In this document: piece by piece, positions 29,850 through 37,110 of the stretch
How positions within the stretch are numbered: the stretch's first letter is position 1
Layout of the letters: each line of letters starts with the position of its first letter
Origin: Myxococcus sp.
Lineage (GTDB): Bacteria > Myxococcota > Myxococcia > Myxococcales > Myxococcaceae
Assembly: GCA_014879945.1 (NCBI GenBank)
Contig: JACSRE010000413.1
Location: forward strand, 1-58,348
Direction: 5' to 3'
Length of the DNA: 58,348 nucleotides
Made by a program: the position numbers and the translations under genes
The notes under the pieces: model-generated
Seen by the model: the letters and a program-made list of their open reading frames with translations, nothing else
What the model was told of the DNA's origin: nothing
Databases searched by the model: none

Positions 29850-30602
29850 ATGCGAAGCATTTTTGTCGGCGTGATGACGTCAGTGATGGCTGCGTCTTGT
29901 GGCAAGAACGAAGAGATTCCAAGTGCTCAGCGTGTCGAAGCCGATTTGGTTGTGGAGGCGGTCGCGAAACTCGGGGCGGTGGTTGTAGCGGAGGACGCCG
30001 TAGCTTTCGAGAAGTTGATCGCGCCAGGCATGCTTGCGCAGTTGCCAAGGGACGCGAAGGCCAGGGGAGAAGTTCTTCTCGCCTCTCTGCGCGGACAGAA
30101 GGCCGGTTGGCTCCATAGCCTAGGGGCTGACGCTGCCAATCCCAAGATCGCCGAGATTCTGCCTGGAGTTCAGGGTGAGTATTCTGTTCGGCTTCAACTT
30201 GTTGACGGTAGGGACGAGAAGAAGCTCTGGTTTGTAGTGACTCCCGACGGGGTGTTTTTCGTTGGACCCAACCCCGAAAAATCCGCAGGTGCCGAACGAA
30301 GCATTTCCGGCGTGCTTCAAAACTGGAACTGGCGTTGGCAGAACAACACTTCTTTCGTCCCAAAATCAGCAAGCTACCAGCCATTCACGTGCCCGTTCGG
30401 AAGCGGCAACTATTCGCACGCAGCGTACTCGAATATCTGGAAGTACGTTAGTTGCGAGCCGTGGGGCTTCGGAAGCTGCCGCACGGATGTAACCTCGACC
30501 TACGCTGAACTCGATACATGCAAGAGCTGCCTGTATCAGTGGGTTGGCGCGGATGTCTGGTGGCAGCCTGCTGGCAATCCGGTGTTCTATTGCGGGAGTT
30601 AG
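29850..30602 (+). CDS. Small putative lipoprotein with a cysteine-rich C-terminus, foreign-like composition
   Basis: A 250-residue protein I do not recognise. The N-terminus is a probable lipoprotein signal: hydrophobic 4-14, MAASC with Cys17, an acceptable but not ideal lipobox. A mixed alpha/beta domain follows (about 28-145), ending in KLWFVVTPDGVFFVG. The Trp/Tyr-rich C-terminal part (about 160-250) has six further cysteines, which could form three disulphides in the periplasm. The start is set by GGGGGAG before ATG 29850. Codon use is much richer in A/T-ending codons than the neighbouring native genes and matches the altered 3' end of bamA. The stop codon TAG lies in the target duplication of the downstream IS. 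Confidence 0.7.
   Translation: MRSIFVGVMTSVMAASCGKNEEIPSAQRVEADLVVEAVAKLGAVVVAEDAVAFEKLIAPGMLAQLPRDAKARGEVLLASLRGQKAGWLHSLGADAANPKIAEILPGVQGEYSVRLQLVDGRDEKKLWFVVTPDGVFFVGPNPEKSAGAERSISGVLQNWNWRWQNNTSFVPKSASYQPFTCPFGSGNYSHAAYSNIWKYVSCEPWGFGSCRTDVTSTYAELDTCKSCLYQWVGADVWWQPAGNPVFYCGS
30599..30602 (+). repeat. Left target-site duplication TTAG
   Basis: TTAG immediately before the left end of the insertion sequence, repeated at 32059-32062. Its last three bases are the stop codon of the lipoprotein gene. TTAG fits the YTAR target known for IS5-group elements. Confidence 0.7.
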
Positions 30603-30622
30603 CAGGCCGTTGAAGTAATCGC
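30603..30622 (+). repeat. IS left terminal inverted repeat
   Basis: Twenty bases starting CAGGCCGTTGAAGTAA, matching the complement of 32039-32058 at 18 of 20 positions. The mismatches are at base 4 and base 17. Confidence 0.8.
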
Positions 30623-30667
30623 CCGTGAGGGATCGACGGATCGATCGCAAGGCGATACGTCGAGAAG

Positions 30668-32062
30668 ATGTCGATGGGACGTCGAGAGCCACAGCAGGAT
30701 TCGATGCTGGTGCCTGTAGTCCGCGGACCGAGCCACGTCTTCTACGACCGGCTGAACGAGCACCTCGACGAGGCGCAGTTCGACGCGAAGGTTGAGAAGC
30801 TGTGCGAGGGCTTCTTCGAGGAAAAGGAGCGGCGCGGCCGTCCGTCGATTGCGCCGGGGATGTACTTCCGGATGCTGCTGGTGGGGTACTTCGAGGGCAT
30901 CGAGTCGGAGCGAAGCATCGAGTGGAGGTGCACGGATTCGCTGTCGCTGAGGCGTTTCCTGCGAGTCGGGGACACGGCCCGAGTTCCGGACCATTCGACG
31001 TTGTCGCGAATGCGGCAGCGCTTGGCCGAAGAGGTGTTCAGCGAAGTGTTCGACGTGGTGCTGGGCCTGGTGGCGCAGCACGGCTTGCTGCAGGGGAAGA
31101 CGTTGGGAGTCGACTCAACGCAGCTGCGAGCTGATGCGTCGATGAAGGCCATCGTGCGCAAAGACACGGGCGAGAACTACCGGGACTACACGAAACGATT
31201 GGCCGCGGCGGCCGGCGAGGCAGAGAAGCCGACGGCGGACGATGCGCGGCGCCACGACCGGAAGCGCAAGGGCAAGAAGACGAGCAACAAGGAGTGGGAG
31301 TCGAAGACGGACGAGGACGCGCGCATCGCGAGGATGAAGAACGGAACGACGCGGTTGGCGCACAAGGCGGAGCACGTCGTCGACCTGGACTCCGGAGCCA
31401 TCGCTGAGGTCGGCTTGCATCCTGCTGACGCGCACGACACGGCGACGATGGAGCTGAGTCTTTTGAATGCCGTCGCGCGCATCGAGGCAGCGACCGGGAA
31501 CGAGAAGGCCCCGCAGGTCGTGACAGACAAGGGGTACCACAAGATTGGGCTGCTGCTGGTGTTGGTGGCCATGGGATTCCGGACGTACATCCCGGAGCCG
31601 AAGCAGAAAGGGCAGCGCCACTGGGGAGACAAGGGTGACGGCGCGGCGCAGGTGTTCCATCAGAACCGAGCTCGCTGTGGCCGGACGAAGGGGAAGCGGC
31701 TGCTGCGAACGAGAGGCGAGCTGGTCGAGCGACCGAACGCGCACCTCTACGAAACTGGCGGCATGCGTCGGCTGCGTTTGCGCGGCCGCGGCAACGCCAA
31801 CAAGCGACTGCTGATTCACGCCGCCGCGGCCAACCTCGGCCTCGTGATGCGAAAGAGGCACGGGTCCGGGACGCCGAGGGGCCTCGCGCAGGCGGCGCGG
31901 GCCGTTTTCGCGGTCTTCGCCGTCTGGTGCATGCGGGCGCTTGGGATGCGACCGCGCGCTCTGGTCTCGGCGGGGGGCCAGGACGTCCCTGTGTCCCCGC
32001 GCATCACAGAACCTGAACTGCCCGCGTTCGCGCGCGGAGCGGTTACTTCAACGGGCTGTTAG
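30668..32062 (+). CDS. DDE transposase (DUF772 plus DDE_Tnp_1 type)
   Basis: A protein of 464 residues. The N-terminal DUF772-like helical domain (about 30-125) contains GRPSIAPGMYFRMLLVGYF. The catalytic RNase-H-like domain has the three acidic residues Asp in LGVDSTQL, Asp in VVTDKGYH and Glu in GELVERPNAH. A Lys-rich insertion lies between (about 175-225, RKRKGKKTSNKE). ATG 30668 or ATG 30674 may be used; GAGAAG is better spaced for the second. The stop codon TAG (32060-32062) is outside the right inverted repeat and is supplied by the TTAG target duplication. The last 60 residues read through the right end of the element. Confidence 0.88.
   Translation: MSMGRREPQQDSMLVPVVRGPSHVFYDRLNEHLDEAQFDAKVEKLCEGFFEEKERRGRPSIAPGMYFRMLLVGYFEGIESERSIEWRCTDSLSLRRFLRVGDTARVPDHSTLSRMRQRLAEEVFSEVFDVVLGLVAQHGLLQGKTLGVDSTQLRADASMKAIVRKDTGENYRDYTKRLAAAAGEAEKPTADDARRHDRKRKGKKTSNKEWESKTDEDARIARMKNGTTRLAHKAEHVVDLDSGAIAEVGLHPADAHDTATMELSLLNAVARIEAATGNEKAPQVVTDKGYHKIGLLLVLVAMGFRTYIPEPKQKGQRHWGDKGDGAAQVFHQNRARCGRTKGKRLLRTRGELVERPNAHLYETGGMRRLRLRGRGNANKRLLIHAAAANLGLVMRKRHGSGTPRGLAQAARAVFAVFAVWCMRALGMRPRALVSAGGQDVPVSPRITEPELPAFARGAVTSTGC
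32039..32058 (-). repeat. IS right terminal inverted repeat
   Basis: Its complement begins CAGCCCGTTGAAGTAACC, pairing with the left end at 30603-30622 with two mismatches. It lies inside the transposase reading frame, encoding its last residues. Confidence 0.8.
32059..32062 (+). repeat. Right target-site duplication TTAG
   Basis: TTAG directly after the right inverted repeat, identical to 30599-30602. It provides the TAG stop codon of the transposase. Confidence 0.7.
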
Positions 32063-32103
32063 TTGTAGCTGAAACGGTGCAGGACTGAGGTTGGTGCGGG
32101 ACC

Positions 32104-32135
32104 GGTCGGCGGCGCCTTGTTTGGTGTCGCCGACC
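32104..32135 (+). terminator. 13-bp hairpin, probable original terminator of the lipoprotein gene
   Basis: GGTCGGCGGCGCC-TTGTTT-GGTGTCGCCGACC. Read on the plus strand all 13 positions pair, two as G-U. On the minus strand those two become A-C mismatches, so the stem favours plus-strand RNA. It lies 42 bases after the right TTAG; without the IS it would sit about 42 bases after the lipoprotein stop. The following TTGGTT is only weakly U-rich. It is also just after the FHA gene stop on the other strand. Confidence 0.45.
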
Positions 32136-32139
32136 TTGG

Positions 32140-33018
32140 TTACTCGAAGAATGAGAACGCCGCGGCGGCAACGAGGCCGGTGACGATCAGCAGGCCGCCG
32201 ATGACGAAGATCGCGAGGTCGGTCGGGGCGAAGCGGCTCACGGGCGGCAGCTTCTCGGCGACCACACTCGGCGCGTCGCCTCTCGGGGGGACTTCGACTG
32301 ACGGAGGCGGGGCAGGAGCCGTCGGCAGCTTCTCGATCACCGTTCGTTCTTCGGGCGCGCGCTCGCCCTCGTCGAAGCGCAAGACGCTGTGGCCCAGCTC
32401 CACGATGTCGCCTGACTCGAGGCACCGAGCGCGCTTCACCCGTTGCCCGTTGACGTACACGCCGTTGGTGGTGCCGAGATCGTCGAGGAAGTACGAGAGC
32501 CCGCGATGAATCACCCGCGCGTGCTGGCGCGACACGGTGCGATCGTGGAGCCGCACGTCGACCTCGTCTCCGCGGCCGAGCGTCGTGTCGAGGAAGGCGA
32601 TGGGGTACACGTGACCTTCGTCGGGGCCCGCGACGCAGGTCAACGACGCCGCGCGCGTCTCGAGCTCTGGCAGATCACCCGACAACAGCTCTCTGGCGAG
32701 GAAGTCGGTGCTCTTGTTCTTGCGCCGCTCGCGTGAGGCCGCGTCTTCGGGCCGCTTGACCACCACGTCGTTGGGGAGCGTGAGCGACTCGCCGGGCATC
32801 ACCAGCCGCGGCACGTGCGCGGGGAAGAGCTGGTTGCCGACGCGGAGCGGCCGAATGCTCTTGATCGAGAGGCGCGGCCCGTCGACCTCGAGCGTCAGCA
32901 GCTTCACCGGGAGCCCTTCGAGGCGAATGTCGTCGGCGGCGCCTCCACCGACCGTCACTGAACCGTCGACCAGATCGACCGGGGTCGTCTCTGCATTCCA
33001 ATGGATGTCGAGGTGCAT
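32140..33018 (-). CDS. FHA-domain protein with C-terminal membrane anchor
   Basis: A 292-residue protein. The FHA domain (about 125-215) has its phosphopeptide-contact residues: Gly148-Arg149 (LGRG), Ser163 and His166 in SRQHA, Thr-Asn-Gly in TTNGVYVNG (183-191) and the closing VELGHSVLRF. The first 95 residues form another beta-rich region, possibly a degenerate FHA-like fold. A Pro-rich linker (220-255) leads to one membrane helix (about 265-288) at the extreme C-terminus, so the domain should face the cytoplasm. FHA domains bind phosphothreonine, suggesting partnership with Ser/Thr kinases, which are not in the window. Codon use is native-like again here. Confidence 0.88.
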   Translation of the reverse strand: MHLDIHWNAETTPVDLVDGSVTVGGGAADDIRLEGLPVKLLTLEVDGPRLSIKSIRPLRVGNQLFPAHVPRLVMPGESLTLPNDVVVKRPEDAASRERRKNKSTDFLARELLSGDLPELETRAASLTCVAGPDEGHVYPIAFLDTTLGRGDEVDVRLHDRTVSRQHARVIHRGLSYFLDDLGTTNGVYVNGQRVKRARCLESGDIVELGHSVLRFDEGERAPEERTVIEKLPTAPAPPPSVEVPPRGDAPSVVAEKLPPVSRFAPTDLAIFVIGGLLIVTGLVAAAAFSFFE

Positions 33019-33138
33019 GGGGGGGGCAGGAGCAGCCGAGAGGCCCCGTCAAGGCGCTGGAATGCCTTGGGAATCGGGGGTTGGTCCGCGTCGGGAGACC
33101 CGCGACAGGGTGTTTGCCGTGGTGCATGGTGCGCCGCG

Positions 33139-34362
33139 ATGCGTGTCCACCTCGCCCTGATTGCCGTCGTCGTCGTCACCGCCTGCCGCGATGAGCAGGC
33201 GGGCCCGAAGCCCAGGGGCAACCGCCCTCCAGCGCCGGGTGCGCCGTCGGCCCCCAGCGGCTCGGCGCGCAGCCTCGACAGCCTGCCCGGCGCGCTCAAC
33301 TTCCCCTCGACGGCGACGTGGGCCGGGGGCGTCGTGAAGTACCTCGGCAGCCAGGTGGAGCCGAAGAACCCGCAGCCCGGCCAGCCGGTCACGCTCAAGC
33401 ACTACTTCCGCGCCGACGGCGCCCAGCCGCAGGGCTTTCAGTTCTTCGTGCACGTCGTCGACGGCAGCTCGGGCCAGATGCTGGGCAACATGGATCACGA
33501 ACTCCAGAACGGCGCCGCGATGCTGGGGACCTGGCCAGAGGGGAAGATCATCGAAGACGTGCAGCAGATCGCCATGCCGAACTACCCGGGCCCGATGCAG
33601 CTGCTGCTGGGGTTCTGGAAGGGCGACCAGCGCCTGCCGGCCGATCTCCCGCCGACGCACGACGGGTCCAGCCGCGTCTTCGGCCCGCGCCTCGAGGCCC
33701 CTCAGGCCCCGCTCCCCGAGTACCGGGCGCCGCGCGCCACGAAGCCTCCCACCATCGACGGCAAGCTCGACGACGCCCAGTGGAAGACGGCGCCCGAGGT
33801 GACGTTGACCACCAGCTTCGACGGCCGCGAGGCGCGCCGGAAGACGCGCATGCGCATGCTCTACGACGACGTGAACGTCTACGTCGCCTTCGACTGCGAC
33901 GACCCCGACGTGTGGGGCACCCTGCGCAACAAGGACGACGCCATCTACAACCAGGAGGTCGTCGAGGTGTTCTTCGACGCCGACGGTGACGGCGCGACCT
34001 ACAACGAGCTGCAGGTCTCTCCGCACAACGTGAACTTCGACGCCGCGTTCGTGGCTCGCCGCTCAGACCTCGACGCCGCCATGAAGTGGGAGTCAGGCAT
34101 GAAGTCGGCCGTCGAGGTGCGCGGCACGCTCGACAACGACGCCGATCAAGATCAGGGCTGGAGCGCCGAGCTGCAGATCCCCATCGCCAACCTGTACAGG
34201 GTGCCGAGGGTGCCCCCGGCGAAGGGCGACAAGTGGCGCTTCAACGCCTACCGCCTCGAGCACTTCGTTCACTTCAAGGAGATCGAAGGGCAGTCGTTCT
34301 CGCCCCTCTTCGTCGGCGACTTCCACGCGCTGCCGCGGTTCGGCTGGCTCGTCTTCGACTGA
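33139..34362 (+). CDS. Lipoprotein with a CBM9/DOMON-like carbohydrate-binding domain
   Basis: A 407-residue secreted lipoprotein with a hydrophobic signal and lipobox VTAC at Cys16. A Pro/Gly-rich linker runs to about 50. An N-terminal domain (about 55-195) has ESX-like HYFRADG and PEGKIIEDVQQI strands. A C-terminal CBM9-like domain (about 205-407) begins with the hallmark PPTIDGKLDDAQWKTAPEV and contains VYVAFDCDDPD and QEVVEVFFDADGDG. In the family this domain binds sugars or heme-like ligands and often stands alone on bacterial surfaces. No catalytic domain is attached. It is divergent from the FHA gene and convergent with the esterase gene. Confidence 0.8.
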   Translation: MRVHLALIAVVVVTACRDEQAGPKPRGNRPPAPGAPSAPSGSARSLDSLPGALNFPSTATWAGGVVKYLGSQVEPKNPQPGQPVTLKHYFRADGAQPQGFQFFVHVVDGSSGQMLGNMDHELQNGAAMLGTWPEGKIIEDVQQIAMPNYPGPMQLLLGFWKGDQRLPADLPPTHDGSSRVFGPRLEAPQAPLPEYRAPRATKPPTIDGKLDDAQWKTAPEVTLTTSFDGREARRKTRMRMLYDDVNVYVAFDCDDPDVWGTLRNKDDAIYNQEVVEVFFDADGDGATYNELQVSPHNVNFDAAFVARRSDLDAAMKWESGMKSAVEVRGTLDNDADQDQGWSAELQIPIANLYRVPRVPPAKGDKWRFNAYRLEHFVHFKEIEGQSFSPLFVGDFHALPRFGWLVFD

Positions 34363-34365
34363 CGG

Positions 34366-35253
34366 TCAGGCGTCGAAGACCCGCCGCAGCCACTGGGAGA
34401 CGCGGGCCGTGGCCGCTTTGGTCTCCCCCATGCCCTGCATGCTGAAGAAGCCGTGGATGACGCCCTTGACCTCATCGAGGGTGACGTCGGTGCCGGCGGC
34501 GCGCAGCTTCTCGGCGTAGGCCAGCCCCTCGTCGTGCAGCACGTCGCATTCGGCGAGCAGCACGTACGCGGGCGGGCCCTGGTGGAGCGTGGCGAGCAGC
34601 GGCGACGCGTCGGGGTGCGCGCGGGTGGCGGCGTCGGGCAGGAAGGTCTCGATGAAGTACCGCATGGTCGCGGACGTGAGGAAGTAGCCGGCGCCGAACC
34701 GCGCGTACGAGCCCGACTCCTTCGAGCAGTCGGTGACAGGGTAGATGAGGAGCTGGCCCGCGAGCGGCAGGTCGGGGGCGCGGGCGAGCACGGCCGCGAG
34801 GTGCCCACCGGCGCTGTCGCCTGCGACGACGACCCGCTGCTCCCTGGCGAGCTGAGACGTCACGGCGCGCGCGTCGTCGATGGCGGCGGGGAAGGGGTGC
34901 TCGGGCGCGAGGCGGTAGTCGACCGAGACGACCGTTCGCTGCGTCTGCGCCGCGAGTGAGCGGCAAGGGAGCTCGTGTGAGGTGACGTCGCCCACCACCC
35001 AACCGCCGCCGTGGAAGTAGACGATGACGCCCGGGCGCGCGCCTGGCGGCTCGTAGCGGCGCACCGGCACGTTGGCGAGCTGCTCGTCTGACACGCGCGC
35101 CATCACCGCCGGCGGGCCGAAGATGGGCTTGAAGCTGCCGGTGTTCTTCCTGATGTTTCGACGCGCCGTCTCAGGGCCGACGACCTCGATGGGCCGGTCG
35201 AGCGCCGTCGCCAGCCAGGTGAGCAACCGCCAGGTGGGCCGTAGCGTCGCCAT
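34366..35253 (-). CDS. Alpha/beta hydrolase, hormone-sensitive lipase family esterase
   Basis: A 295-residue esterase with the HSL-family oxyanion motif HGGGW at 81-85. The nucleophile elbow GDSAG is at 145-149 (Ser147), and the catalytic Asp237 (in AECDVLHDEG) and His267 (in VIHGFF) are present. There is no signal peptide. Such enzymes hydrolyse short to medium acyl esters. It lies 4 bases after the enoyl-CoA hydratase gene on the same strand, so the two are surely co-transcribed and perhaps act on acyl compounds together. The physiological substrate is not evident. Confidence 0.88.
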   Translation of the reverse strand: MATLRPTWRLLTWLATALDRPIEVVGPETARRNIRKNTGSFKPIFGPPAVMARVSDEQLANVPVRRYEPPGARPGVIVYFHGGGWVVGDVTSHELPCRSLAAQTQRTVVSVDYRLAPEHPFPAAIDDARAVTSQLAREQRVVVAGDSAGGHLAAVLARAPDLPLAGQLLIYPVTDCSKESGSYARFGAGYFLTSATMRYFIETFLPDAATRAHPDASPLLATLHQGPPAYVLLAECDVLHDEGLAYAEKLRAAGTDVTLDEVKGVIHGFFSMQGMGETKAATARVSQWLRRVFDA

Positions 35254-35257
35254 CTCG

Positions 35258-36040
35258 TCACTGCCCCTTGAAGACGGCCTCGCGTCGCTCGATGAAGCTC
35301 GTCATGCCCTCGGCGGCGTCTTCGCTGGCCATCACCTTCGCGAGCAGTCCGACGAGGTGCGTGGTGGCGTCGACCTGCCCATGGGCCTCGAAGCGCCGGG
35401 CGTTCGAGAGCGTTCCCTGCACGCCGATGGGGGCCTGCTTCGCGATCAGCTGCGCGAGGGCGCGGGCGCGCTCGACGTGCTGCCCGGGCTCGACGACCTC
35501 TTGCACCAGCCCGATGCGCAGCGCCTCGTCGGCGCCGAACTCTTCACCGGTGAGGAGGAACCGCATGGCGTTGCCCCAGCCCAGGCGCGCCGGCGCTCGC
35601 ATGGTCGCGCCGCCGAAGGGCATGATGCCGCGCGCGATCTCGAGCTGACGGAAGCGCACCGTCTTCGAGGCGATCACCACGTCGCTGGCGAGGGCGAGCT
35701 CGATGGTGAGCGTGAACGAGATGCCGCTGACCGCCATCACGACGGGCTTGGGCACGGGCGGGGCCCAGAGGCCGAACGGATCGTACTTCTTGCCGCCCCC
35801 CAGGGCGTGGGGGCCCTTCTCGGCGACGGCGGGGCCGACCTCGGCGAGATCGAGCCCGGCCGAGAAGTGGTCGCCGTGGGCGAAGAGCACGCCCGCGCGG
35901 AGGGAAGGGTCGTCGCCCAGCTGCTCGTACGCAGTCGCCAGCGCCTCGATGGTCTCGAGGTTGAAGGCGTTGCGCTTCTCGGGTCGGTTGATGCCCATGA
36001 GCAGCACGGCGCCCTCGCGCTCCACGGTCACGGTCGTCAT
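35258..36040 (-). CDS. Enoyl-CoA hydratase/isomerase family protein (crotonase)
   Basis: A 260-residue crotonase-fold enzyme. It shows INRPEKRNAFN at 18-27, the oxyanion segment HFSAGLDL at 58-65, and both positions used for acid-base catalysis in hydratases: Glu114 (in TIELALASD) and Glu134 (in FRQLEIARG). ATG 36038-36040 gives the normal family start, MTTVTVEREG. Hydration of enoyl-CoA in fatty acid oxidation is the likely reaction, but crotonases have many activities. It lies 56 bases after the dihydroorotate-dehydrogenase-like gene and 4 bases before the esterase. Confidence 0.85.
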   Translation of the reverse strand: MTTVTVEREGAVLLMGINRPEKRNAFNLETIEALATAYEQLGDDPSLRAGVLFAHGDHFSAGLDLAEVGPAVAEKGPHALGGGKKYDPFGLWAPPVPKPVVMAVSGISFTLTIELALASDVVIASKTVRFRQLEIARGIMPFGGATMRAPARLGWGNAMRFLLTGEEFGADEALRIGLVQEVVEPGQHVERARALAQLIAKQAPIGVQGTLSNARRFEAHGQVDATTHLVGLLAKVMASEDAAEGMTSFIERREAVFKGQ

Positions 36041-36096
36041 GGGCGGCAGGGTCCTCCTGTCCGCGCGTGCGGTCAACGTGCTTCCAGCGGTGCGGC

Positions 36097-37110
36097 TCAG
36101 CGGGTGACGGTCGCCCCGTGCCAGCTCGCGAGCATCTTCACGTAGTTCACGCGCTCGTAGCCCGCCGGGTCCGGGCAGCGCGCGAGGTTCATGCTGCCGC
36201 GCAGCTGCGCCACCGAGTGGTACTCGTGATCCTCCAGGAAGCGCGCCAGGCCCGACACCAGCAGCGACAGCATCTGCGGGCCGTTCTCGAGCACCGCTGA
36301 GACGACCTGGGTGACGTGCGCGCCGGCCATCAGCGCCTTCACCACGTCGAGCGGATCGTGCACGCCCCCGGAGCAGGCCAGCGAGAGCCGCGTCTGGGGC
36401 GAGAGGATGGCCAGCCAGCGCAGGCGCAGCTGCAGCTCGTGGCGATCAGAGAGGTGGAGCGTTCGCTTCAACGTCAACGTCTCGACGTCGATGTCGGGCT
36501 GGTAGAGGCGGTTGAAGATCACCACCCCCGCGACGCCCGTGTGCTCGAGCTTCGACACGAACGACGGGAGCGAGGAGTAGAAGGGCGACAGCTTCACCCC
36601 GACGGGGATCTTGATCGACTCCTGGATCTGCCGCACCACCTCGAGCTGCTGGAGTTCGACGTCCGACGCGCTCTGCTTCGGGTCGCTGGGCAGATCGTAG
36701 AGGTTGAGCTCGAGGGCCTGCGCGCCCGCTTGTTCGATCAGCTTCGCGTACTTGAGCCACCCGCCAGGCGTGGTGCCGTTGAGCGAGCCGATGACGGGCA
36801 GATCCACCGACTGGCGGATCTTCCGGATCTGCTCGAGGTACGCGTCGGGCCCGAAGGTGAAGTCGCCGGTCGAGGGGAGCCAGGTCGCCGCCTCGGCGTC
36901 GGCGTACGAGGGCCCGTCGAGGAACCGGTGCGCGGCGAGCTGATCGGCGACCAGCTGCTCCTCGAACAGCGAGCGCATGGTGATCGCGGCGGCCCCGGCG
37001 TCTTCGAGGCGCTTGACGGTGTCGAGGTCGTCCACCAGGGGCGACGCACCGGGGAGGATGGGGTGCTTCAGCGACAGGCCCAGCCAGCGGGTCGAGAGAT
37101 CGATGGTCAT
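36097..37110 (-). CDS. Dihydroorotate-dehydrogenase-like flavoprotein
   Basis: A 337-residue TIM-barrel protein resembling class 1 dihydroorotate dehydrogenases: WLGLSLKHPILPGASPL at the N-terminus, the strand PVIGSLNG, ALELNLYDLP, PVGVKLSPF, and a phosphate-binding end ACSGGVHDPLDVVKALMAGA. The standard catalytic loop Cys/Ser and orotate-binding pattern are not obvious, so true pyrimidine synthesis is doubtful. The gene overlaps the nifJ stop as ATGA, which suggests work with pyruvate:ferredoxin oxidoreductase. A role in flavin-dependent electron transfer is a guess. Confidence 0.75.
   Translation of the reverse strand: MTIDLSTRWLGLSLKHPILPGASPLVDDLDTVKRLEDAGAAAITMRSLFEEQLVADQLAAHRFLDGPSYADAEAATWLPSTGDFTFGPDAYLEQIRKIRQSVDLPVIGSLNGTTPGGWLKYAKLIEQAGAQALELNLYDLPSDPKQSASDVELQQLEVVRQIQESIKIPVGVKLSPFYSSLPSFVSKLEHTGVAGVVIFNRLYQPDIDVETLTLKRTLHLSDRHELQLRLRWLAILSPQTRLSLACSGGVHDPLDVVKALMAGAHVTQVVSAVLENGPQMLSLLVSGLARFLEDHEYHSVAQLRGSMNLARCPDPAGYERVNYVKMLASWHGATVTR

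Larger units (their letters stand above)
30603..32058 (+). mobile_element. Insertion sequence of the IS5/IS1182-like DDE group, 1456 bp
   Basis: The element is bounded by imperfect terminal inverted repeats (30603-30622 and 32039-32058, 18 of 20 matching), which begin CAGGCCGTTGAAG on the left and CAGCCCGTTGAAG on the right (complement). It is flanked by 4-base TTAG duplications. It carries one transposase gene filling almost the whole length. The open frame and intact ends suggest it is recent and potentially active. No cargo genes. Confidence 0.85.
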
